A stretch of DNA of 20,488 nucleotides from CAYLMG01 sp964464635 (GTDB lineage Bacteria; Planctomycetota; Phycisphaerae; Sedimentisphaerales; Anaerobacaceae). Shown piece by piece: positions 6,962 through 15,049 of this stretch. Under the pieces are notes generated by a model that saw nothing but the letters and a program-made list of their open reading frames with translations, was not told the DNA's origin and made no database searches. Position 1 is the stretch's first letter, and every line of letters begins with the position of its first letter. A program made the translations under genes and the position numbers. Location of the stretch: contig CAYXGT010000053.1 in the NCBI GenBank assembly GCA_964464635.1, positions 1 through 20,488 on the forward strand. The letters run 5' to 3'.

Positions 6962-8596
6962 ATGAGTGAAAATTCTGTCAGCCCATCGGGAGAAGTTTTT
7001 GAGCTGCCGACAAAAGAACAATACCAGACGGAATTCAAGCGAATTGAAGCGCTTGTAAAAACCGCACGCAGCGAGGAAAAAGAAATCGTCGTCGTAATGG
7101 GTGTGGGCTTTGTCGGAGCAGTAATGGCGGCAATAATCGCCGATACTGTCGATAAAAAGAGCGGCAAGCCGGGCAAATTCGTTATCGGCTGCCAGCGGCC
7201 GAGCGTCCGCAGCTACTGGAAGATACCGATGCTGAACCGGGGCGAGTCGCCGGTTAAGGCCGAGGACCCGGAAGTCGAACCGATGATTAAAAGATGTGTG
7301 CTCGAAAAAAAGACGCTGGTCGGGACTTACAATAACGACTGCCTGAAGCTGGCGGACTGTGTCGTTGTCGATGTACAGTGCGACTATACGAAAAATGACC
7401 TCGGAAATATGCGCACCGGCAAGGTTGAGATGGGCGCGCTCGAGGCGACAATAAAGACAATCGGCGAAAAGGTCGGGCCTGAATGTCTGACGCTGATAGA
7501 AACGACAGTCGCACCGGGGACGACAGAATTCGTCGCCTGGCCGATAATGAAAAAGGCATTCAGACAAAGAGGAATCGACAGCGAGCCGCTGCTCGCACAC
7601 AGCTTCGAACGGGTTATGCCCGGCAGAAACTACGTTTCGTCGATAAGGGATTTCTGGCGTGTGTGCTCCGGATGCAATGCGGAGGCAAGGAGGCGGGTTG
7701 AAAAATTTTTGCACGAGGTGCTTAATACAAAAGAATATCCTTTAACAGTAATGGACCGCCCTATCGAATCAGAGACCACAAAGATTGTCGAGAACTCATA
7801 CAGGGCAACTATATTAGCTTTTCTGAATGAGTGGAGCTTGTTCGCTGAGCGCAACGGGGTGGATTTGCTCAAGGTTATAAAAGCTATCAAGGTCCGTCCC
7901 ACACACAGCAATATGATTTTTCCCGGTCCCGGAATAGGCGGATATTGTCTGCCGAAGGACGGAGGTCTTGGGTACTGGGCGTATAAGCATATTCTCGGTT
8001 TCAGCGATGAGATATTCAAGATAACACCGATGGCAATCGATATCAACGATACGCGAGGCCTTCATGCAGCCGAACTGATGAGAGACGCACTGCGAAATAT
8101 GGGAAGGCAGGTAGCAGGGGCAAAGATAGTTGTATGCGGGGCAAGCTACCGGCAGGACGTGGGAGATACCCGTTACAGCGGCTCAGAAATAATAGTGAGG
8201 AAACTGACGGAGATGGGGGCTGATGTGGCTGTGCATGACCCGTATGTCGAGCACTGGTACGAGCTTGAGAAACAGGATGTGTATCCTGCGCCGGGCCATT
8301 CGAAAGGAAGGTTTTTCCGCAATCAGGATAAACTAAAAGATATACGTGTCGAAAAAGATTTGACGAAGACAATCTCGGGAGCTGATGCAATAGTTCTGGC
8401 GGTTCCGCACGAACCTTATCTGAAACTCGAACCTGAGCAAGTCGTCAAAAGTGCGGGCAGGCCGGTAGCCGTCATAGACTGCTTCGGGATACTAAAAGAC
8501 GAGCAGATACGCGAATACTTCGAGCTCGGCTGTGAAGTAAAAGGCCTGGGACGCGGACACATCCAGAGAATCAAGGAAGAGTTGAAAAAGAAATAA
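6962..8596 (+). CDS. UDP-glucose/GDP-mannose dehydrogenase-family nucleotide-sugar dehydrogenase
   Basis: A 544-residue cytoplasmic enzyme that by family oxidises a nucleotide sugar at C6 to the uronic acid with two NAD+. The N-terminal Rossmann motif is GVGFVG (47-52). Catalytic residues are present: ETTVAPGTTE, then K274 and N278 in ETTKIVEN, then Cys329 in the signature GPGIGGYCLPKDGG. The C-terminal NAD/UDP domain shows CGASYRQDVGDTR. It is about 100 residues longer than many relatives, with an extra 35-40 residues before the Rossmann strand and insertions in the first domain. Whether the substrate is UDP-glucose, UDP-HexNAc or a mannose derivative cannot be told. GAGGAG (6950-6955) fixes the start. 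The glycosyltransferase gene begins ten bases after its stop, so they form an operon supplying and using an acidic sugar. Confidence 0.9.
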   Translation: MSENSVSPSGEVFELPTKEQYQTEFKRIEALVKTARSEEKEIVVVMGVGFVGAVMAAIIADTVDKKSGKPGKFVIGCQRPSVRSYWKIPMLNRGESPVKAEDPEVEPMIKRCVLEKKTLVGTYNNDCLKLADCVVVDVQCDYTKNDLGNMRTGKVEMGALEATIKTIGEKVGPECLTLIETTVAPGTTEFVAWPIMKKAFRQRGIDSEPLLAHSFERVMPGRNYVSSIRDFWRVCSGCNAEARRRVEKFLHEVLNTKEYPLTVMDRPIESETTKIVENSYRATILAFLNEWSLFAERNGVDLLKVIKAIKVRPTHSNMIFPGPGIGGYCLPKDGGLGYWAYKHILGFSDEIFKITPMAIDINDTRGLHAAELMRDALRNMGRQVAGAKIVVCGASYRQDVGDTRYSGSEIIVRKLTEMGADVAVHDPYVEHWYELEKQDVYPAPGHSKGRFFRNQDKLKDIRVEKDLTKTISGADAIVLAVPHEPYLKLEPEQVVKSAGRPVAVIDCFGILKDEQIREYFELGCEVKGLGRGHIQRIKEELKKK

Positions 8597-8606
8597 CGCA
8601 GGATAT

Positions 8607-9638
8607 ATGGAGATTAAGGAAAAACGAATAGGGATTCTGTCGCCGGTGGCGTGGCGGACACCGCCAAGGGCTTACGGTGCGTGGGAGACGGTAGCCGGCA
8701 ACATTACCGAAGGCCTTGTAGCAAGAGGCTGGAAGAATGTTACTCTGTTCGCAACGAAAGAGTCAATAACGAAGGCCAGACTTGTCGGCTGGGTTGATAA
8801 AGGTTACGAAGAGGACAAAACACAGATACCGCTGGTTTCAACGGTGCTGCACATATCAAAAGTTATGGAGATGGCCGACGAGTTTGACCTTATCCATAAT
8901 AACTTTGATTATATACCGCTGGGCTTTCATCATTTAATAAAGCCGCCGATGCTGACTACAATTCACGGATTCAGCAGCCCCGATATACTCCGGATGTACC
9001 GAGAACACAAGGACACGAACTATGTTTCGATAAGTGACTCTGACAGGGATAGTGAGCTGCCCTATCTTGCGACGGTCTATAACGGAATAGATTTGTCGAA
9101 TCTGACTTTCAGAGAAAAGGCTGGTGATAAATTAGTCTGCTACGGCAGGATTCATCCGGACAAGGGCTATCATCTTGCGGTAGAGGTTGCTCAAAAGAGC
9201 GGAATGGAATTGATACTTGCGGGGATAATCCAGGACCAGGAATACTTCAATGAGCAGGTGATGCCTTTTGTCGATGACAAGCTGATACATTTTATCGGGC
9301 CGGTAAATCCGCAGCAGCGAGACGAGCTGCTCAAAGATGCCTATGCAGTGTTGCATTTGAATACGATACCGGAGCGGTTCGGGCTGGTGATGGCGGAATC
9401 GATGGCGGCCGGTGTGCCGGTAATTGCGATGGATTTGGGAAGCTGCAGAGAGGTGATTGCCGACGGCAAAACCGGTTACCTCGTTAACAATGTCGATGAG
9501 GCAGTCAAGGCTATAGAAAGAATAGATAAAATCAAAAGGGCAGATTGCAGAAAGCACGTCGAGGATAATTTCACCATCGATAAAATGGTCGAAGGATACG
9601 AAAAGGTGTACCAGCGAATATTCGAAAAAGAGGCGTGA
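8607..9638 (+). CDS. GT4-family (GT-B fold) glycosyltransferase
   Basis: A 343-residue cytoplasmic or membrane-peripheral glycosyltransferase. The N-terminal acceptor domain has RAYGAWETVAGNITEGL, the pattern of GT4 enzymes, and the linker region has TVYNGID. The C-terminal donor domain carries YGRIHPDKGYHLA and the E-x7-E motif ERFGLVMAE, which contacts the sugar nucleotide, followed by AAGVPVIA and GKTGYLV. Length is slightly short for the family (usually 350-400), but all core motifs are present. ATG at 8607 has AGGA just upstream and lies ten bases from the dehydrogenase stop. It probably uses the product of that enzyme, or a related sugar nucleotide, to build a glycan; donor and acceptor are not predictable. 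Confidence 0.9.
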   Translation: MEIKEKRIGILSPVAWRTPPRAYGAWETVAGNITEGLVARGWKNVTLFATKESITKARLVGWVDKGYEEDKTQIPLVSTVLHISKVMEMADEFDLIHNNFDYIPLGFHHLIKPPMLTTIHGFSSPDILRMYREHKDTNYVSISDSDRDSELPYLATVYNGIDLSNLTFREKAGDKLVCYGRIHPDKGYHLAVEVAQKSGMELILAGIIQDQEYFNEQVMPFVDDKLIHFIGPVNPQQRDELLKDAYAVLHLNTIPERFGLVMAESMAAGVPVIAMDLGSCREVIADGKTGYLVNNVDEAVKAIERIDKIKRADCRKHVEDNFTIDKMVEGYEKVYQRIFEKEA

Positions 9639-9667
9639 TTTTTTTAAGAAAGAAAAGGTTTATAAAT

Positions 9668-11350
9668 ATGAAAAAGGGCATTCGCCGGACAATATTACCC
9701 TTAATAGTGCTGATAATCTTTTTCACCAATACCAGAACTGAAGCACAAACAGTACAGGTAAAGGTCGATGCAGCCTCACCGGGCAAGGAGCTGAAACATA
9801 TCTGGCCTTTCTTCGGCTTCGATGAGTGTAATTTTTCATATACGCAGCAGGCCGGTGAGCTTATGAGGGTGCTTTCGGCTACAAATAAAGAAGATGTTTA
9901 TTTACGGTGTCACTTCCTGCTGAATACAGGTGATGGCACGCCGGCAATGAAATGGGGCTCGACAAATGTATATACTGAAAACGAGGCCGGCGAGGCGATA
10001 TATGACTGGGCGATAATGGACAAAATTATGGACGCGATAGTCAGGAACGGATGTCTGCCTCTTGTCGAAATCGGTTTTATGCCCAGAGCGCTGTCGGTTA
10101 AACCTGAACCGTATCAGCATAAGTATCCACCGGATATGTGGGCGGGCTGGGCGTATCCGCCGAACGATTATGATAAATGGGCGAAGCTAATCGAAAAATG
10201 GGCTGAGCACAGCAAGGAAAAATACGGCAGCGAGGCAGAAAATAAATGGCTGTGGGAGCTGTGGAACGAGCCGGATATATTCTACTGGCAGGGAACATTC
10301 GAGGAGTACTGTAAGCTGTTCGATTATACTGAAAAGGCAATTCACAAAGTTTTGCCGAACGTGGTATTCGGCGGCCCGCACACAACAAGTCCTGCATACA
10401 GACGGCCCAGCCGATATCTGCGAAGATTTCTCGAGCATTGCTCGGCGGGTGACAATTTTGCGACTGGTAAAAAAGGGACAAGGCTCGATTACATAGGTTT
10501 TCATTCCAAGGGAAATACATCAATGGTTAACAGCCATCCGAGAGTCGATTTGGGAGCGAACCTGAGGAACAATAAGCGAGGCTTCGAGATTGTTGCGGAA
10601 TTCGAGCAGTATCGCAATACACCGATTATCATAGGCGAATGCGACCCGGAAGGCCTGGCCGCCCTGTCGTCAACGGTCCATCCAGCAAACGATTATCGCA
10701 ACAGCAGTTATTATGCCGCATACGAGGTTGCAATGATAAAACATACACTTGATTTAGCTGAGCAGGCAGGCGTGAATCTAAAAGGTGTTTTGACCTGGGC
10801 ATTTATGTTCGAAGGCAAACAATATTTCGAGGGCTTTCGGACACTGTCAACAAACGGCATACCTAAACCGGTACTAAACGGCTTTAAGATGCTCAGTATG
10901 CTCGAAGGCAAACGCGTGCCGTTATCGAGCAGCGGTGCTCTGGGAGCAGAAAAAATAATTGAGCAAAAAGTTACAAAAGCGCCTGATATAGACGGCCTTG
11001 CGACAGTAAGCGAAGAAACTGTCCAGGTTGTTTTATGGAATTATCACGATGATATTATTGATGCAGAGCCGAACCAGATAACACTCGATGTTCAACTGCC
11101 TTCGAAAGATATATCCAGGGCAAGACTGACACACTACAGGATAGACAAAACTCACAGCAACGCTTATACGAAATGGGTATCTATGGGCAGCCCGCAAAAG
11201 CCGACCGCTGAGCAATTAGAGGAATTGAAGAAAGCCAGCCAGCTTGAGATACTCGAGGCCATAAAAGATTATGATGTAACAGACGGCAAACTGTCACTCA
11301 ATTTTGAAATGCCAAGGCACTCGGTATCTCTTCTGGAGATACGCTTCTGA
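9668..11350 (+). CDS. Secreted GH39-like glycoside hydrolase
   Basis: A 560-residue exported protein with a signal peptide at residues 1-26 (KKGIRRT then a hydrophobic core, cleavage near TEA-Q). The catalytic domain is a clan A TIM barrel most like GH39 (beta-xylosidase / PslG type). The acid/base is Glu201 in LWNEPD, and the likely nucleophile is Glu324 in IIIGECDPEG; RCHFLL and the strand ending VEIGFMP are also typical. The C-terminal 150 residues look like the beta-sandwich common in the family. ATG at 9668 is chosen because AAGG sits nine bases upstream and the signal peptide starts there; an in-frame GTG at 9635 overlaps the glycosyltransferase stop. It ends the ugd-GT4 run, so it may trim or release the polysaccharide made by that module. 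It could instead be a catabolic xylosidase. Confidence 0.85.
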   Translation: MKKGIRRTILPLIVLIIFFTNTRTEAQTVQVKVDAASPGKELKHIWPFFGFDECNFSYTQQAGELMRVLSATNKEDVYLRCHFLLNTGDGTPAMKWGSTNVYTENEAGEAIYDWAIMDKIMDAIVRNGCLPLVEIGFMPRALSVKPEPYQHKYPPDMWAGWAYPPNDYDKWAKLIEKWAEHSKEKYGSEAENKWLWELWNEPDIFYWQGTFEEYCKLFDYTEKAIHKVLPNVVFGGPHTTSPAYRRPSRYLRRFLEHCSAGDNFATGKKGTRLDYIGFHSKGNTSMVNSHPRVDLGANLRNNKRGFEIVAEFEQYRNTPIIIGECDPEGLAALSSTVHPANDYRNSSYYAAYEVAMIKHTLDLAEQAGVNLKGVLTWAFMFEGKQYFEGFRTLSTNGIPKPVLNGFKMLSMLEGKRVPLSSSGALGAEKIIEQKVTKAPDIDGLATVSEETVQVVLWNYHDDIIDAEPNQITLDVQLPSKDISRARLTHYRIDKTHSNAYTKWVSMGSPQKPTAEQLEELKKASQLEILEAIKDYDVTDGKLSLNFEMPRHSVSLLEIRF

Positions 11351-11351
11351 A

Positions 11352-12209
11352 TCAAAGATTAGCTTTTCTGGTTTTGTCCATAAAGAGGGTGGTTTTTTTG
11401 AGGACTTTCGGCGGCAGGGTCTGTTTTATGATTCTTTTGGCTTCACGCAGCGATGTTCTGTGCGTTACGTGTGTGACTATAATATGCTTGTTGTCTAAGT
11501 CGCTCAGCAGCTTCGCAAATTCAGTTATGTGCATATGCTTTCCGGCTTCGGCTCGTACGGTGTGCTCGTCCTCGTAAAAGGTGCATTCCGCGATGAGAAT
11601 TTTGCTGTTTTTGACGTAATCGAGCCTGGAAAAATCGACATACTGCGTGTCACCGAGGTAAGTTACAATCGGAATTTCCAGCGGATTATCGATTTCGACG
11701 CCCTGCTTTTTTAATTCGACTATTTGTTTACTGTTAAGCTTGTGGTACTCTTTCTTTAGTTTTTTTCTTTTTTCTATAACCGAGAAGCCGACAGAGCCTT
11801 TGCAGTGGTTTGTAGGAAAGACCCGTGCGAACAGGTTCGGTTTTATCTGGTACTCATCGCCCGGTTCAACGCCGACAAGATTGGCGGGTATCTTATTGCC
11901 ATCGAGCAGACCCCAGGCATCGAGAAGCTGCTTTAGCGGTGGTAACAGGTTTTTGGGTGCAAGAACGGTGCCGGGAGACTGGCCGTTAAAGTGACGGTGC
12001 GAAAGATAATAAGCTATGCCGGCTGCATGGTCCATATGGCCGTGAGTCAAAAGACAGTTATTTATGGAAATAACCTGGTCGGGAGCCTTGCCGATATCAA
12101 AGCAGACATCAAGCTGGGGCATCGCAACGACGGTTTCCTCGCCGGCAATCGAATAGCCGATGATTTCCAAATCATCAATCTTCAATTGTGATAAATTGTG
12201 ACTGGGCAT
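11352..12209 (-). CDS. MBL-fold metal-dependent hydrolase, RNase Z-like
   Basis: A 285-residue cytoplasmic metallo-beta-lactamase-fold protein. The zinc motif is THGHMDH (His56, His58, Asp60, His61). Later conserved elements are NHCKGSVGFSV, LGDTQYVDF (bridging Asp), HMHITEF and THVTHRT, the order seen in RNase Z and its relatives. The family includes tRNA 3'-end nucleases; since the tRNA in this window lacks an encoded CCA, such an enzyme is needed in the cell, but a paralogue with another substrate is equally possible. The stop lies one base from the stop of the convergent GH39 gene. No Shine-Dalgarno is visible before the ATG at 12209; instead the leader is a 7-bp repeat array. Confidence 0.85.
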   Translation of the reverse strand: MPSHNLSQLKIDDLEIIGYSIAGEETVVAMPQLDVCFDIGKAPDQVISINNCLLTHGHMDHAAGIAYYLSHRHFNGQSPGTVLAPKNLLPPLKQLLDAWGLLDGNKIPANLVGVEPGDEYQIKPNLFARVFPTNHCKGSVGFSVIEKRKKLKKEYHKLNSKQIVELKKQGVEIDNPLEIPIVTYLGDTQYVDFSRLDYVKNSKILIAECTFYEDEHTVRAEAGKHMHITEFAKLLSDLDNKHIIVTHVTHRTSLREAKRIIKQTLPPKVLKKTTLFMDKTRKANL

Positions 12210-12212
12210 TAC

Positions 12213-12261
12213 TTCGTATCTCTTATTGCTTATACCGTAAATCGTATTGCGTATATCGTAG
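12213..12261 (-). repeat. Seven-unit heptanucleotide tandem array in the leader of the MBL gene
   Basis: On the minus strand the 49 bases split exactly into seven 7-base units with consensus ATACGNN (for example ATACGCA, ATACGAT), ending three bases before the ATG at 12209. The middle two units towards the gene carry AAG in place of ACG. An eighth, poorer unit may lie at 12262-12268. The 12210-12315 spacer holds nothing else that I recognise. Confidence 0.75.
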
Positions 12262-12315
12262 GATTATCGGGGATTGAAGTCAATTTGTTTTTAAATTACC
12301 GAAGAAACTTCATAA

Positions 12316-13185
12316 TCATAATGTTATGGAAAACTGTTCAATGAGTGTTTTTAGTTTTGCATAATTGGTGTTACGCTCGAAGAGAGGTTTGTCATCTTTT
12401 TCATAAATCCCGATATTTTCTTCAAAGGTTTCTTTTTCAGGGCTTATATAAAAAATGCCAAGCGGAAATTTATCAGTTTCAACAGCTCTCTGGAAAGCAG
12501 CATTTCTGTCATTCACATCATGTTTGTTATCGAGATAATACGTGTGCTCCTTAAACCATTCGTATGTGTTAAGCTTATTGAAAGTCACACAGGGCTGAAA
12601 AACATCGACCATGGCATAACCCTTATACGATATGGCCTTTTTAAAAATCTCTTTTGTTTCTTCTGCATCGGTCATATAAGAGCGTGCAACGAAACCGGCA
12701 TTTAACGCGATTGCAACGGCTAACGGATTAAAAGGCTCAAGGAATACACCTGCGACCTGAACAGGAGTTTTGAAACCAATCCGGCTTGTCGGCGAGGCCT
12801 GCCCCTTTGTCAGGCCATAGACCATATTATCGTGGACTATATTTGTGATATCCGGGTTTCTGCGAATCGTATGAATAAAATGGTTTCCGCCTTCGCCGTA
12901 CATATCTCCGTCACCGCTTTGTGCGATAACGGTAAGTGAAGGATTGGCAGCTTTTATTGCGGTCGCAGGCGGCAATGCCCTGCCGTGCAAACCGTTGAAA
13001 AAATTTGTCTTGAAATAATGCGGTATCTTTGCCGCCTGTCCGATTCCGGAAACAAGCACCAGATTTTCAGGTTCGATTTCAAGCTCAGCAAGAGATTTCT
13101 TCAGAATATTAAGGATGCCGAAATTACCACAGCCTGGACACCAGGCGATATCAATCTTTCCCATATCATACTTGTCGCTTTTCAT
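12316..13185 (-). CDS. korB: 2-oxoacid:ferredoxin oxidoreductase, beta subunit
   Basis: A 289-residue cytoplasmic subunit that binds thiamine diphosphate. Residues 16-20 read CPGCG, and the ThDP-Mg motif is GDGDMYGEGGNH (91-102) followed by NMVYGLTKGQASPTS, as in KorB/PorB. Length is normal for the family. It partners with the alpha/gamma protein encoded just upstream to carry out the CoA-dependent oxidative decarboxylation of a 2-oxoacid (2-oxoglutarate most likely by similarity) with reduction of ferredoxin, or the reverse in anaerobes. The start at 13185 is fixed by AGAGGT, which overlaps the stop codon of the upstream gene, indicating translational coupling. Substrate choice within the family is not certain. 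No ferredoxin-like delta subunit gene is adjacent. Confidence 0.9.
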   Translation of the reverse strand: MKSDKYDMGKIDIAWCPGCGNFGILNILKKSLAELEIEPENLVLVSGIGQAAKIPHYFKTNFFNGLHGRALPPATAIKAANPSLTVIAQSGDGDMYGEGGNHFIHTIRRNPDITNIVHDNMVYGLTKGQASPTSRIGFKTPVQVAGVFLEPFNPLAVAIALNAGFVARSYMTDAEETKEIFKKAISYKGYAMVDVFQPCVTFNKLNTYEWFKEHTYYLDNKHDVNDRNAAFQRAVETDKFPLGIFYISPEKETFEENIGIYEKDDKPLFERNTNYAKLKTLIEQFSITL

Positions 13186-13194
13186 AATTTACCT

Positions 13195-14904
13195 CTACAA
13201 TATACCGGCCAGTTTTTCGGCAAGCTCATCAGCAGCAAAACTCAACCCGTTGTACTTAAGAATCATTTTGTCAATATCAATCCCGGTGTTAATCTTTATA
13301 AGTCTCGTAAACTGCCCCGTTGCATTACTTTCAACAGCTATAGTTTTCTTTGCCCTGCCGATAAATTCAGATGCAGAGTTATGCAAGGGATATACCTGTG
13401 CGAAATGCAGCACGGCGGTGTCCTTTCTGTGCAGAATATCAACGGCTTCGCAAACAATGTTTCGAGTCGAACCCCAGCAAATGATTAAATTTTTGTATTT
13501 CTTTGGCCCAATAATTTCAGGTGACATTATTTCTTCTTTTATTAAGTCGAGTTTCTTAAGCCTCTTATCCACCATCTCTATTCTCAAATCCAGGTCTTCG
13601 GTAATATGCCCCTGCTCATCGTGCTCATCGCTGTCCACACAAACAAAACCTTTACCATAATTCGGTATTCCGCGAGGAGAAATTCCGTTTTCGGTCAGCT
13701 CATATCTTTTGTAATTCTTTTGAGTTTTAATGAAATATTGTTTTGTCTTCCGCGAGGAAACATCAAAAGCATTGGTGTTATAATATGAATCCACAAAATA
13801 CTGGTCTGTAAGAATGAAAACGGGCACCTGGAATTTATCAGCCAGCTCAAATGCTTTGCACGTCAGTTGAAAAGCCTCTTCGAGTGTTCCCGGAGCAAAT
13901 ATTATCCGCGGAAATTCTCCATGACCGGCATAGAGTGCAAGCTCCAGGTCTGCCTGTTCGGTCCTGGTCGGAAGTCCTGTAGCCGGGCCCGGCCTCTGTG
14001 CCAAATGCACTACCAAAGGCGATTCAATCATACCGGCAAGACTTATACCCTCCGTCATAAGGGCAAAACCGCCGCCGGAGGTGGTAACCATTACCCTTGC
14101 GCCGGCGTACCAGGCACCGACAGCCATATTAACGGCGGCAATTTCATCCTCGGCCTGTTCTGCGATTATGCCAAAATCAGAGCCGTTCTGCGCAAGAAAC
14201 ACCAAAACCGCGGTAGATGGTGACATCGGATAAGATGATACAAAATTACAACCGCCGGCAATGGCACCTAAAGCTACCGCCTGAGCACCATTGACAATGA
14301 TTTGATGTTTGTTATTCTGTTTGGCTTTTTTGGGTGCTTGTATCTGAAAGGATACATCAAGCTCGGCAGCCTTTTGATAACCTTTTTCGGCAGCTTCGAT
14401 ATTCTTATCTATAATCTCTTTTGGTTTTCCGGAAAAAACCTTTTTTATCAATTTAAATACCCTTTCCTTCTCCACTCCCAACAGAGAGGCAAGAGCACCT
14501 ACAGCAACGGTATTTGAAAAAACCTTGTTTCCCAAGCCGGTAGCAATTTCAGTAAACGGGATATCATAAAAACGGTTACCTTCCTGAATTTCATCACCGC
14601 AAACATTTTTTTCGCCGATTATTACTGTTTCAGCAGACACCCTGCCGCCGACATGATTTATCGCTCCTTTGTCGAGCGGAACAAGAATGTCTATGCGTTC
14701 AAGAAAGGCGTTTACCGGTTCTTGTGATATCCTTATCTGCGTAGAATTCATTCCGCCCCGGACACGAGACATATATTCCTTTGTTGCAAAGACATTGAAA
14801 CCGGCTGAGCTCATAATTTTCGTTAAAATATTCTCAACCGTCTGGATGCCCTGCCCTGCCTGGCCGCATAAAACAATTGATATACTTTTAATGTTTTTTT
14901 TCAT
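13195..14904 (-). CDS. korA: 2-oxoacid:ferredoxin oxidoreductase, fused gamma-alpha subunit
   Basis: A 569-residue fusion. Residues up to about 190 are the gamma domain (VLCGQAGQGIQTVENIL, then YMSRVRGGMNSTQIRI); the rest is the alpha (pyrimidine-binding) part with SSYPMSPSTAV, EQAEDEIAAVNMAVGA, TTSGGGFALMTEGISLAGM and RPGPATGLPTRTEQ, the hallmarks of KorA. The gamma-alpha fusion and length are normal for KorA proteins. ATG at 14904 has GGAAAG just upstream; an in-frame ATG at 14919 would add five residues and is nearly as likely. The beta gene follows after nine bases. Together they make a CoA- and ferredoxin-dependent enzyme, which fits an anaerobe. Transcription may start from a promoter in the spacer shared with the divergent DUF434 gene. 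Confidence 0.9.
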   Translation of the reverse strand: MKKNIKSISIVLCGQAGQGIQTVENILTKIMSSAGFNVFATKEYMSRVRGGMNSTQIRISQEPVNAFLERIDILVPLDKGAINHVGGRVSAETVIIGEKNVCGDEIQEGNRFYDIPFTEIATGLGNKVFSNTVAVGALASLLGVEKERVFKLIKKVFSGKPKEIIDKNIEAAEKGYQKAAELDVSFQIQAPKKAKQNNKHQIIVNGAQAVALGAIAGGCNFVSSYPMSPSTAVLVFLAQNGSDFGIIAEQAEDEIAAVNMAVGAWYAGARVMVTTSGGGFALMTEGISLAGMIESPLVVHLAQRPGPATGLPTRTEQADLELALYAGHGEFPRIIFAPGTLEEAFQLTCKAFELADKFQVPVFILTDQYFVDSYYNTNAFDVSSRKTKQYFIKTQKNYKRYELTENGISPRGIPNYGKGFVCVDSDEHDEQGHITEDLDLRIEMVDKRLKKLDLIKEEIMSPEIIGPKKYKNLIICWGSTRNIVCEAVDILHRKDTAVLHFAQVYPLHNSASEFIGRAKKTIAVESNATGQFTRLIKINTGIDIDKMILKYNGLSFAADELAEKLAGIL

Positions 14905-14956
14905 AGCTGTTCTTTCCATATTCAGGCTTCTCTTAGAAGTTAATTCTGATATAAAT

Positions 14957-14983
14957 GTTATACCTGCCTATTGTTTGTGTCAA
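14957..14983 (-). promoter_or_regulatory. Candidate promoter of korAB
   Basis: On the minus strand TTGACA (14983-14978), then TATAAC (14962-14957) at 15 bases, or TAACAT at 17 bases. The -35 is perfect; the short spacing or weaker -10 lowers confidence. It lies about 50 bases before the start of korA and within ten bases of the opposing promoter. Confidence 0.45.
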
Positions 14984-14990
14984 TTTGTTT

Positions 14991-15018
14991 TTGACTTTTA
15001 TTGCGGTTAGAATATGTT
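14991..15018 (+). promoter_or_regulatory. Candidate promoter of the DUF434 gene
   Basis: TTGACT (14991-14996), 16 bases, TATGTT (15013-15018), then the start codon at 15050. Its -35 faces that of the korAB promoter eight bases away. Confidence 0.5.
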
Positions 15019-15049
15019 ATTCTGATGACAGAATTTGAGGAGCTTTATT

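Noticed and set aside
13115..13660. Long open frames opposite korAB and opposite the kinase (such as 4597-5007)
   Set aside because: They lie wholly antisense to well-supported genes, lack ribosome sites and have no recognisable protein motifs.
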